A DNA stretch of 30,297 nt from a virus: positions 1 through 30,297 of the IMG/VR virus record IMGVR_UViG_3300027816_000298; one strand, 5' to 3'. A program made the translations under genes and the position numbers. Positions 14,221 to 20,027 of the stretch are shown one piece after another (position 1 is the stretch's first letter; each line of letters opens with the position of its first letter). A model generated the notes under the pieces. The model saw only the letters and a program-made list of their open reading frames with translations, was not told the DNA's origin and made no database searches.

Positions 14221-14907
14221 ATGTTTAAAAAGTGTAAAGTGGTTATGCTTCCCACTAAAGAAAAAGCAAATATTATAAAACATGATTTAGGTCATATCTT
14301 TTATAGTAAAGAAGCATTAAATAAAGAAACTGTTTCAATGTTAAGTAATCAACATCTCTATTTCCTATCAGATGAAGAAGAAATTAAAGAGGGTGATTGG
14401 TGTTATGATAAAGTATTGAATGTTATATTTCAAACTGATGAACACACAGATTTCAAATATATTAATCAAACAGATATGGTTTTTGTTTTTAATAATGTAT
14501 TAAAAATCATTGCCACTACTGATGATTCTTTAGCTATTCCTTACGATGGTAAAACACCAATCAGTGAAAATTGGGGAGGATATAAATTACCTCAACCCTC
14601 TCAATCATTCATTGAAAAATATGTAGAAGAATATAACAATGGAAATGTTATTACAGAGGTGAGAGTTGAGTATGAATTTGGTGGTATTGAAGAGTCTTAT
14701 TTTGATGGCAACAATGAGAAATTACCTTTAAGATTAAAAGTCAATCCCAAAGACAACACCATCACTATTCGTAAGGTGAAGGATAGTTGGAGTAGAGATG
14801 AACTGATTATACTTCTCAACAAGTTTGGTTCTAAAGTGTATGGTGAATATACAAGAAACGAAACAATGGAAGATTTTACTGATAAATGGATAGAACAAAA
14901 CCTTTAA
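14221..14907 (+). CDS. Hypothetical conserved phage protein
   Basis: A 228-residue protein. Residues about 50-62 (FLSDEEEIKEGDW) and 92-99 (LKIIATTD) form a module that is also seen in the protein at 20008 (YISGNEVQVGD, KKVIATNN). Then ENWGGYKLPQPSQSFIEKYV (about 116-135), YNNGNVITEVRVEYEF, and a beta-rich C-terminal half. The IPQPS/FIEKYVEEYN pattern is widespread in Bacteroidota-phage accessory proteins as I recall, function unknown. First gene after the gene-free 456-nt stretch; ATG at 14221, preceded by TACGTTATGT. Confidence 0.68.
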   Translation: MFKKCKVVMLPTKEKANIIKHDLGHIFYSKEALNKETVSMLSNQHLYFLSDEEEIKEGDWCYDKVLNVIFQTDEHTDFKYINQTDMVFVFNNVLKIIATTDDSLAIPYDGKTPISENWGGYKLPQPSQSFIEKYVEEYNNGNVITEVRVEYEFGGIEESYFDGNNEKLPLRLKVNPKDNTITIRKVKDSWSRDELIILLNKFGSKVYGEYTRNETMEDFTDKWIEQNL

Positions 14908-14920
14908 AAACACATAAACT

Positions 14921-15763
14921 ATGAACGTAGATGAATTTCCAATAGAAATAAGACATTTAATGTTGTATAGACAGCAAGAGCAACAGGGAAAAAGAGATTG
15001 GTCTGTATTTCAAAATCTAAAAATAAGTGGATTCACTTGGGATCAAACACCAGAAAAAGAAGACTTTTGGTGGAATGTTATAAGTAATGAAAAGTTTGAT
15101 GTATTCTATGCTAAATATCCAAAGGTGGACTATCCCAAAGACATGCCTGAAGAAATTAAAATGTTAGTTCTTGATAGAAGAGTGGAACAAGAATGGCCAA
15201 AAAATTGTCGCTTAGGGTTTCATTGGAGTGTAGCTCCAGAAAATTTTGATTTTTGGAATAAAATTCATGGAGGAAAATACTCAGTCTACTACGAGAAATA
15301 TGGACATCCTACTAAAACTAATACTTCTACACCTTCTTATAAAGGAGATATAAAAGATTTCCCTCCTGAAGTGGTAGAACTAATGCTTCAAAGACAGTTT
15401 GAACAAACAGGTAAACGTGATGTATCTTTGTTTGAAAAAGATAGAACAATAGGTAAAGGAGTCGGTGGATTCACTTGGGACGAGACAATAGAAGATTGGG
15501 TTTTTTGGCATAATGTTATTGAAGATAAAAAGTTTCAGGTATTCTTTGAAAAATACCCTAAACAGTCTCTTATTAATTCACATATAAAAACAAAACAAAA
15601 TGACAAAGAAAGTACAACCAGCAGCACAGGGATCAAAGTATTTAAACCTGTTGCAACAATCTCAAACGGAGAAAAACGAACAGGAACAAGAATTTCAGGC
15701 AGAAGCAGCAAAACAACAATTGGAAGCGGACATATTAGCTACCAAGCGGTCATTGGCTATTAG
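14921..15763 (+). CDS. Protein with three tandem W-rich modules
   Basis: The 280-residue product holds three copies of a roughly 60-residue unit at about 5-67, 73-127 and 145-214. Each unit has a P-E-I/V start, a helix with L-x-R, G-F-T/H-W in the middle and an F/Y-x-K-Y end: FPIEIRHLMLYRQQEQQ / MPEEIKMLVLDRRVEQ / FPPEVVELMLQRQFEQ; FTWDQTPEKEDFWWNV / FHWSVAPENFDFWNKI / FTWDETIEDWVFWHNV. The last 55 residues are low complexity and overlap the next gene by 164 nt in another frame, as if a stop had been lost by a shift at about 15585. No function is known. Confidence 0.68.
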   Translation: MNVDEFPIEIRHLMLYRQQEQQGKRDWSVFQNLKISGFTWDQTPEKEDFWWNVISNEKFDVFYAKYPKVDYPKDMPEEIKMLVLDRRVEQEWPKNCRLGFHWSVAPENFDFWNKIHGGKYSVYYEKYGHPTKTNTSTPSYKGDIKDFPPEVVELMLQRQFEQTGKRDVSLFEKDRTIGKGVGGFTWDETIEDWVFWHNVIEDKKFQVFFEKYPKQSLINSHIKTKQNDKESTTSSTGIKVFKPVATISNGEKRTGTRISGRSSKTTIGSGHISYQAVIGY

Positions 15764-15896
15764 TAGACAAGACCTGTTGAAAGCTAAATCAGCACAGCCA
15801 TTCAATGCCCAAAGAATCATTGATGTACAAATCCACATTGAAGGATTGGAAGATGGCTTAGACAGATTGCTTAATCTGATGGAAGAATTGTTCTAA
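15600..15896 (+). CDS. Coiled-coil phage protein
   Basis: A 98-residue protein with a short polar head (MTKKVQPAAQGSKYLNLLQQ) and a long Gln/Glu/Lys/Ala helix (QTEKNEQEQEFQAEAAKQQL; LATKRSLAISRQDLLKAKSA) ending in IEGLEDGLDRLLNLMEELF. Heptad-like spacing suggests a coiled coil. Its ATG follows an A-rich leader (ACAAAACAAA), so I treat it as the true gene and the overlapping tail of the upstream gene as secondary. Next is the structured RNA at 15904. Confidence 0.65.
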   Translation: MTKKVQPAAQGSKYLNLLQQSQTEKNEQEQEFQAEAAKQQLEADILATKRSLAISRQDLLKAKSAQPFNAQRIIDVQIHIEGLEDGLDRLLNLMEELF

Positions 15897-15903
15897 AAAA
15901 CTG

Positions 15904-16105
15904 AAAAACTGCTGATTAACACTGAACAGTAACTCAAAAGTAATAGAGGAGCGACAGTAATGCACGTTACTATTATGTTACAACACAGTTCTAAGATGTG
16001 TTTAGTTTAGGTTAAGTGTATATCAGGTAATGTACGTTGGAGAACCAACGGAGGATAGTCCTGCTCTATTATCCACTTAGAAGGACAGCAGTTTTTCTTT
16101 TATTT
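15904..16105 (+). ncRNA. Candidate structured non-coding RNA with terminator
   Basis: A perfect 11-bp long-range helix AAAAACTGCTG (15904-15914) with CAGCAGTTTTT (16086-16096) encloses nested helices. GTAAC / GTTAC (15929-15933, 15977-15981), TAATA / TATTA (15941-15945, 15971-15975) and AGTAA / TTACT (15956-15960, 15967-15971) form one arm (the last two compete for base 15971). AACACA / TGTGTT (15982-15987, 15997-16002) forms a second. TAAGTG (16013-16018) with CACTTA (16074-16079) encloses CGTTGG-AGAA-CCAACG (16035-16050) and GGATA / TATCC. A U-rich tract CTTTTATTTG follows the closing helix. There is no ORF. I do not recognise an RNA class. Confidence 0.62.
16086..16105 (+). terminator. U-rich end of the structured RNA
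   Basis: The 3' strand of the closing helix (CAGCAGTTTTT) runs into CTTTTATTT. Together with the 11-bp helix it looks like the 3' end of a terminated transcript. Confidence 0.5.
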
Positions 16106-16121
16106 GTCCTGACTACTAAAA
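16104..16121 (+). repeat. 18-bp direct repeat, copy 1 (pair with 16671-16688)
   Basis: TTGTCCTGACTACTAAAA occurs here and again exactly at 16671-16688, 567 bp away. The core CCTGACTA is complementary to TAGTCAGG at 16366-16373. The pair brackets a two-gene module. Confidence 0.85.
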
Positions 16122-16131
16122 ATTAAACAAC

Positions 16132-16362
16132 GTGACTGTAAAAGAAGCAGAACTTACAAAAAACATAGTAGAGAATAAATTACTACTGATGAACAAATTA
16201 AATGACGTAGGTAAACACCAAAACGCTTTAATGAAGAGGATGAGTAAAGAGAGATGTGATGACATCCATTCTGTTTTAAGAAGTAAAGATTATGCTAATA
16301 GCATTATCGAATTGGAAGCCAAAAAAGAATTATTGATTGACTTGCTAAGTAAAGTAAAATAA
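16132..16362 (+). CDS. Hypothetical charged helical protein
   Basis: A 76-residue protein with a probable GTG start at 16132 after an A-rich leader; the next in-frame ATG at about 16189 would remove the first 19 residues. The sequence is all helix and charge (TVKEAELTKNIVENKLLLMN; GKHQNALMKRMSKERCDDIH; YANSIIELEAKKELLIDLLS), compatible with a small coiled-coil protein. Family unknown. Confidence 0.55.
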   Translation: MTVKEAELTKNIVENKLLLMNKLNDVGKHQNALMKRMSKERCDDIHSVLRSKDYANSIIELEAKKELLIDLLSKVK

Positions 16363-16365
16363 ACA

Positions 16366-16682
16366 TAGTCAGGTGGCGGAATTGGTAGACGCTAACAGCG
16401 GGGGAAGATGGTAGGATTTGAATTAACCACAAAAGATAATTAGATGCAGAAAGTTGAAAATATAGACGAAACCCCCGCTTTTGCAAATCACGTGTTACCT
16501 GCCGTTTATTGGTTGGTAGCTTGGTTAGGTTGTTGCCTTATTTTAGGCTCAATATTTTATTCAAATATTCAACATAAAAAAAGGATTGATAAAATATTTG
16601 ATGATTATTATAAGGAGATGTCTGTTATAAATGGCAGGTAACACATAAATACACGCTATAAGCATTCAAATTGTCCTGACTA
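16366..16682 (+). other. tRNA-Leu-like, acceptor-closed RNA element containing a small ORF
   Basis: The 5' part (AGTCAGGTGGCGGAATTGG, then TAGACGC; 16367-16392) matches the acceptor strand, U8-G9 and D-arm of tRNA-Leu (GCGG-AATTGGTAGA-CGC). The complementary acceptor strand CCTGACTA is at 16675-16682, preceded by a T-loop-like TTCAAAT (16665-16671). Between them are two further perfect helices, AGCGGGGG (16397-16404) with CCCCCGCT (16472-16479) and GTGTTACCTGCC (16492-16503) with GGCAGGTAACAC (16633-16644), and the ORF 16444-16641. No ordinary anticodon arm or 5-bp T-stem can be drawn, so this is not a standard tRNA. It could be a broken tRNA-Leu, an interrupted tRNA, or a tmRNA-like fold. 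Confidence 0.4.
16444..16641 (+). CDS. Small single-pass membrane protein
   Basis: A 65-residue product: MQKVENIDETPAFANHVLPA, then a hydrophobic helix (VYWLVAWLGCCLILGSIFYS) and a charged tail (HKKRIDKIFDDYYKEMSV). The gene sits inside the tRNA-Leu-like element, and both long helices of that element fall partly within its reading frame. Expression from this transcript could therefore be controlled by RNA folding. Function unknown. Confidence 0.55.
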   Translation: MQKVENIDETPAFANHVLPAVYWLVAWLGCCLILGSIFYSNIQHKKRIDKIFDDYYKEMSVINGR

Positions 16683-16688
16683 CTAAAA
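16671..16688 (+). repeat. 18-bp direct repeat, copy 2 (pair with 16104-16121)
   Basis: Second exact copy of TTGTCCTGACTACTAAAA, here as the leader of the next small gene and as the 3' end of the tRNA-Leu-like element. Both copies are followed by A-rich sequence and a start codon. Confidence 0.85.
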
Positions 16689-16698
16689 CACAAAACAT

Positions 16699-16794
16699 AT
16701 GATGTTATTTTTTATTGTATCAGCCTTTATTCTAATAGCATTGGCTGTAGATGTTATTAAACAAGCAAACAAATACAAAAACATAGACAAATGA
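16699..16794 (+). CDS. 31-residue membrane micro-protein
   Basis: Two in-frame ATGs at 16699 and 16702 give MMLFFIVSAFILIALAVDVI then KQANKYKNIDK: one hydrophobic helix and a basic tail. The stop overlaps the next start (ATGA), which supports translational coupling. One of several tiny membrane proteins in this region. Confidence 0.5.
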   Translation: MMLFFIVSAFILIALAVDVIKQANKYKNIDK

Positions 16795-17204
16795 AAGAAT
16801 TTATACCATATCAAGAAGCATTAGCTCTTAAAGAACTAGGATTCGATGAACCATGTTTTGGATTTTATAATAATCATGAACCTAAACGAGGTCCAAGAGG
16901 TTTAGTAATAAGTGGTTATCAAGACCATAATGAAGAAACTGAAGGAGATGATTTAATTTGTTCAGCACCAACCTATTCCCAAGCATTTCGTTTCTTTAGG
17001 GAGAAGTATGGGTTACATCAATACATCAAACAATATTATGGGGAGAAGTTCTATTTTCAAATTGAAGACATGGTTCACCCCAGAAGATGGGATGAATACA
17101 CGGTAGAGATGCTTAGATCATTTAATGAATCCACTTCACAAGAAGAATCAGAACTTGCTTGTCTGAAGAAATTAATTGAACTTGTTAAAAACAAAGAAAA
17201 ATGA
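16791..17204 (+). CDS. Hypothetical conserved phage protein (paralogue of 21562)
   Basis: A 137-residue protein: EFIPYQEALALKELGFDEPC (about 3-22), ICSAPTYSQAFRFFREKYGL (about 56-75), then FYFQIEDMV. The layout 'x-LKELGFDE - - W/FY - - APT-x-A-x-x-W/F-F-REKYG' recurs in the protein at 21562, so the two are paralogues or share a domain. Such proteins are common in phages of Bacteroidota as far as I recall, function unknown. Coupled to both neighbours by ATGA overlaps. Confidence 0.7.
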   Translation: MKEFIPYQEALALKELGFDEPCFGFYNNHEPKRGPRGLVISGYQDHNEETEGDDLICSAPTYSQAFRFFREKYGLHQYIKQYYGEKFYFQIEDMVHPRRWDEYTVEMLRSFNESTSQEESELACLKKLIELVKNKEK

Positions 17205-17713
17205 GAAAATTATTATTTATGGGGCTTTTGAGCCTTATGTATTGTGCTACATATAGCCAATACACATTTTCCTTCTATGGAAGCAATAATAGAAGCATTG
17301 GAGCTGAGCTTAGGAAACAGAAAAAGAAAGAAATCTATGGAATGGGCATTACAACATTCTCTAATAGAGGGGCTAAGGGTATAGATTATACAGGATTTGT
17401 CAATCCATCTACAGCCTATGAGAGGGTTACAGCCTATAATGGCTCTCTTTATGGTGTATATGGCATTCAATATCCCTATTTGTCTGTAACAGCCAGAATA
17501 GGAGCTGGAGCAAGAAAGTATTTCTACAATGGTAGATTTGCCTCAGGACAAGAGTGGTATGTTGTTCAGGATGGTGGCACCTATCTCTTATATGGAATCA
17601 TGCTATCCACATCTATTGACAATGTAGCATTTTCTTTTGTGTACGACAACATAAATAACATCTCTTTAGGAATAGGTCTCTCATTTAATGAACCTAAAAC
17701 AAAAACAAAATGA
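17201..17713 (+). CDS. Exported beta-barrel-like protein
   Basis: A 170-residue product with an N-terminal signal peptide (MRKLLFMGLLSLMYCATYSQ, cleavage likely after about residue 19-20). The mature part alternates polar and apolar residues in short strands separated by turns: YTFSFYGSNN, IYGMGITTFS, SLYGVYGIQYPYLSVTARIG, TYLLYGIMLSTSI, NVAFSFVYDN, ISLGIGLSF. The last strand ends in Phe, as in outer-membrane beta-barrels, but is followed by NEPKTKTK. Periplasmic or outer-membrane location is predicted. Phage-coded surface proteins can block superinfection; that role is a guess. ATGA overlaps on both sides place it in an operon. Confidence 0.68.
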   Translation: MRKLLFMGLLSLMYCATYSQYTFSFYGSNNRSIGAELRKQKKKEIYGMGITTFSNRGAKGIDYTGFVNPSTAYERVTAYNGSLYGVYGIQYPYLSVTARIGAGARKYFYNGRFASGQEWYVVQDGGTYLLYGIMLSTSIDNVAFSFVYDNINNISLGIGLSFNEPKTKTK

Positions 17714-17949
17714 CAATAGAAGTTCCTTCAGAAGCAGAATTACAGTTTTATTACTACATGCGTGGTACATGTGGCAGTGGGACTAAAGCCCTAATTACAG
17801 CTATATTTGCTCTTGATGTAGAGAATAGAGAGAGAATAGCCAAGGGATTCCCTGAACTTGTGTCTATATGTAACAGATATAACACAGAATCAGGGTTTTA
17901 TGACAACCTATTAAAGAAAATTGATAACTATTACAACTCATTTGAATAA
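17710..17949 (+). CDS. Hypothetical helical protein
   Basis: A 79-residue protein (EAELQFYYYMRGTCGSGTKA; LITAIFALDVENRERIAKGF; NLLKKIDNYYNSFE). The start overlaps the beta-barrel gene stop by ATGA. Mostly helical and soluble. No family is recognised. Confidence 0.6.
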   Translation: MTIEVPSEAELQFYYYMRGTCGSGTKALITAIFALDVENRERIAKGFPELVSICNRYNTESGFYDNLLKKIDNYYNSFE

Positions 17950-17950
17950 T

Positions 17951-18301
17951 ATGGAACAAATAAACTACATGGCTGTCCCAGGCTTAAAGCTTGATAAGAA
18001 TGTTGGTAGGGAAAAAACTGTTGAATGCATTATAGACACTGTCTGCACTTATTTTCAAGTGCCCAAAAAACTAGTTATACATAGTAAGACAAGAAGAAGA
18101 AATGTTGTTAGAGCAAGACATCTCTGTAGATGGTATATTCTAAAAAACACTCATATGACACTCAAAGAAGTGGGAGATATATGGGGAGGAGCTGATCACA
18201 CCACTATTTTACACAGTAAAAACTATGTAAGAGAGCAAACACAAGCCAAACACCCCAACGAGTTCAAAATATTTGTAGAACAACTTGATAAACAATTATA
18301 A
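17951..18301 (+). CDS. Stand-alone DnaA domain IV-like DNA-binding protein
   Basis: The frame from ATG at 17951 gives 116 residues (MEQINYMAVPGLKLDKN...). Residues about 22-115 match domain IV of the replication initiator DnaA: a helix (TVECIIDTVCTYFQVPKKLV), the basic loop SKTRRRNVVRARHLCRW (about 45-61), a helix MTLKEVGDIWGG, and the DnaA signature GGADHTTILHS (79-89) whose DHT residues read the DnaA box. Domains I-III (helicase loading, AAA+ ATPase) are absent, so it can bind DnaA boxes but not melt DNA alone. It may mark the phage origin or compete with host DnaA. A start at 17969 is also possible. Confidence 0.88.
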   Translation: MEQINYMAVPGLKLDKNVGREKTVECIIDTVCTYFQVPKKLVIHSKTRRRNVVRARHLCRWYILKNTHMTLKEVGDIWGGADHTTILHSKNYVREQTQAKHPNEFKIFVEQLDKQL

Positions 18302-18307
18302 CATGAA
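18288..18307 (+). repeat. 20-bp direct repeat, copy 1 (pair with 18586-18605)
   Basis: ATAAACAATTATAACATGAA here encodes the last residues and stop of the DnaA-like gene and the ATG of the next gene. The exact same 20 bp form the leader and ATG of the gene at 18601. The copies are 298 bp apart and flank the gene 18303-18581. Confidence 0.88.
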
Positions 18308-18581
18308 CCACATTGTAATGACAACAGGTAAAAAAGGAATGTACTTATTCCTTGTTGACAGAAGAAAAATTAATAACAGATGGTGGTCTACAGATTGGAG
18401 TGATGCAATGCAATTTCAAAAAGAGTCTGCTGCAATTATTCAGTCTAAAAAATTAAAGTATAAGTCACCTGAAGTTATATCAATAAACACCGCTATAAAG
18501 CTATCAAAAGAAAACGACAATAACTTTGATTATGAATCCTTAGAACATCCTTTTTCATTAGATGCTCTTGGACAAGATTAA
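18303..18581 (+). CDS. Hypothetical protein, cassette-like gene
   Basis: ATG at 18303 gives 92 residues (MNHIVMTTGKKGMYLFLVDR; WWSTDWSDAMQFQKESAAII; SPEVISINTAIKLSKENDNN). A beta-rich N-terminus and helical middle suggest a small globular domain. Flanked by the 20-bp repeats, it looks like a gene inserted between the DnaA-like gene and the gene at 18601. Family not recognised. Confidence 0.6.
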   Translation: MNHIVMTTGKKGMYLFLVDRRKINNRWWSTDWSDAMQFQKESAAIIQSKKLKYKSPEVISINTAIKLSKENDNNFDYESLEHPFSLDALGQD

Positions 18582-18585
18582 AAAC

Positions 18586-18605
18586 ATAAACAATTATAAC
18601 ATGAA
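18586..18605 (+). repeat. 20-bp direct repeat, copy 2 (pair with 18288-18307)
   Basis: Second exact copy of ATAAACAATTATAACATGAA, here non-coding until its last five bases, which are the ATG and next two bases of the gene at 18601. Confidence 0.88.
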
Positions 18606-18906
18606 ACTAACACCACAACAAAGACTATTAGTCTATGAAGCTTTATTGAAAGTAGTGTGCAAAGACTCATCGGTAGTAAATGGCATGTGTTTCTATCTAG
18701 ACTTCTTGTTAGATGAAAGCAAAAAAGTGCCTTATATATGGAAACGGATGAGAGGGTGTGACAAAATGGAGCTTTTAGATGAGCTAAAAAGAAAAGCACC
18801 TCGTCCTCAACCTGTTTATTGGGCCCCTCGTACAAAGAAGGGTTGGGAAACACGCATCCATTGGATAGAACAATCTATTATTGAAGTTAAAAAGAAAATC
18901 AAATGA
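18601..18906 (+). CDS. Hypothetical protein
   Basis: ATG at 18601 gives 101 residues: MKLTPQQRLLVYEALLKVVC (helical), DSSVVNGMCFYLDFLLDESK, then a basic Pro-rich segment (LKRKAPRPQPVYWAPRTKKG) and an amphipathic tail (HWIEQSIIEVKKKIK). The stop overlaps the next ATG (ATGA). Function unknown. Confidence 0.62.
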   Translation: MKLTPQQRLLVYEALLKVVCKDSSVVNGMCFYLDFLLDESKKVPYIWKRMRGCDKMELLDELKRKAPRPQPVYWAPRTKKGWETRIHWIEQSIIEVKKKIK

Positions 18907-19082
18907 CAGTAGAACAACACATAGAACAAGAGGCTAACGAACAAATAGAAGACATAAAAAGAATGTTTCCTGACATGGGAGAACAAGAATTAAAATACAT
19001 ATCCCTTTGTTTAAAACAATGTTATGTCAAAGGGGCTAAGAAAGCCCTCTCACTTGCTGCATCTAAAACTGAAATCAAATGA
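18903..19082 (+). CDS. Small helical protein (59 residues)
   Basis: ATG at 18903 overlaps the upstream stop as ATGA, and its own stop overlaps the next ATG as ATGA. MTVEQHIEQEANEQIEDIKR, then MFPDMGEQELKYISLCLKQC and YVKGAKKALSLAASKTEIK: a charged two-helix protein. The double coupling makes a real gene likely although it is short. Confidence 0.6.
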   Translation: MTVEQHIEQEANEQIEDIKRMFPDMGEQELKYISLCLKQCYVKGAKKALSLAASKTEIK

Positions 19083-19267
19083 ATAAAATACGCACTATAT
19101 TAACATCACTGCTCATACTCTTTATGTTCATTGTTGCTGCCAACTTGTTAACAATACTCCTTTATAAAGCATATTTACATGTACCCTTCATATTCTATGT
19201 TGTATCAGCAGTGATGTGTTTCTTCTTATTTTGCATTATTGTAGCAATAGTGGATGATTATAGTTAA
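19079..19267 (+). CDS. Two-helix membrane protein
   Basis: A 62-residue protein with two hydrophobic helices (TILTSLLILFMFIVAANLLT; FIFYVVSAVMCFFLFCIIVA) and a short acidic end (IVDDYS). It is in the right size class for a holin-like or membrane-modifying peptide, but nothing proves that. Confidence 0.58.
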   Translation: MNKIRTILTSLLILFMFIVAANLLTILLYKAYLHVPFIFYVVSAVMCFFLFCIIVAIVDDYS

Positions 19268-19279
19268 AAAACAAACACA

Positions 19280-19552
19280 ATGACACATATAAGAAAATAT
19301 TGGCTAGGCTATTTTAGTGGTTTAGTAATCTTAATTGTTATTGTTCTTTACCACTACACTGAAACATACACAGTTGATGGTATTGTATTAGAACATAATG
19401 TTACCTCTACTAAAAGTGGAGACAGGATATATTCCACTCTTATAAAATGTAATGATGGATATATTAGAGAGAAGATAGGACTAGATCATTACGTAATACC
19501 AGTCGGCAATACTACTACAATAGAACTAACAAGACTAAACTTTAATAAGTAA
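19280..19552 (+). CDS. Membrane-anchored small protein
   Basis: A 90-residue protein: MTHIRKYWLGYFSGLVILIV carries one N-terminal transmembrane helix, followed by a beta-rich outer part (TYTVDGIVLEHNVTSTKSGD; IYSTLIKCNDGYIREKIGLD; VGNTTTIELTRLNF). Periplasm-facing anchor is predicted. Its first six residues (MTHIRK) resemble those of the next gene (MTHIEK). Confidence 0.6.
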   Translation: MTHIRKYWLGYFSGLVILIVIVLYHYTETYTVDGIVLEHNVTSTKSGDRIYSTLIKCNDGYIREKIGLDHYVIPVGNTTTIELTRLNFNK

Positions 19553-19555
19553 ATC

Positions 19556-19816
19556 ATGACACACATAGAAAAACTACATTTAGAAGCTATACAAAACGAC
19601 AAATCAGTTAGAAAGCAACTTTGTGTAAATGATTTTGGAACATCCAAATTAGAAATGATTGTTGCAGAGAAATCAGCAGAAATAACAGAGCAGATTGCTA
19701 TTGAGTTTGCTCAATGGGTAGATAGAAACAAATTTAATATTTTTAATCTTTCATTTAAAGAACTATTCCAAGAATACCTAAAATCAAAAGAAAATGAGCA
19801 AAAGAAAGAGGGGTAA
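19556..19816 (+). CDS. Hypothetical helical protein
   Basis: An 86-residue protein with long helices (MTHIEKLHLEAIQNDKSVRK; KLEMIVAEKSAEITEQIAIE; LSFKELFQEYLKSKENEQKK). It starts just three bases after the previous stop and overlaps the next gene by 23 nt. No family recognised. Confidence 0.58.
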   Translation: MTHIEKLHLEAIQNDKSVRKQLCVNDFGTSKLEMIVAEKSAEITEQIAIEFAQWVDRNKFNIFNLSFKELFQEYLKSKENEQKKEG

Positions 19817-20027
19817 TTACGAAATAGGTCAAACGGTTTTATACAATTCAGAGCCAAGAACCATAGTTGATAAAATAATGGGGGGCAAAACAAAAAAGCC
19901 GAATATACAAGGTGGCATAGTTACGGGCTACAAGTCAAAGCCTCCTGTTTATAAATTGGATAACGGACTATTATTACGGGGCAATAAATTAAGAAAATCA
20001 ACAGAAAATGAAATACAAATTAATTAA
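19794..20027 (+). CDS. Small basic SH3-like protein
   Basis: A 77-residue basic protein: MSKRKRGNYEIGQTVLYNSE, PRTIVDKIMGGKTKKPNIQG, GIVTGYKSKPPVYKLDNGLL. The pattern of short strands, Gly turns and basic residues resembles an SH3/KOW-like nucleic-acid-binding fold. This is inference from composition; no motif is proven. It overlaps both neighbours by about 20 nt. Confidence 0.55.
   Translation: MSKRKRGNYEIGQTVLYNSEPRTIVDKIMGGKTKKPNIQGGIVTGYKSKPPVYKLDNGLLLRGNKLRKSTENEIQIN

Noticed and set aside
16366-16460. Complete tRNA-Leu gene
   Set aside because: The D-arm and acceptor strand are there, but the anticodon arm, variable arm and a paired T-arm are not found within 90 nt, so no normal tRNA can be drawn.
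18578-18853. Minus-strand ORF
   Set aside because: It lies fully opposite a plus-strand gene in a rightward-only region and has no leader or coupling; a shadow.
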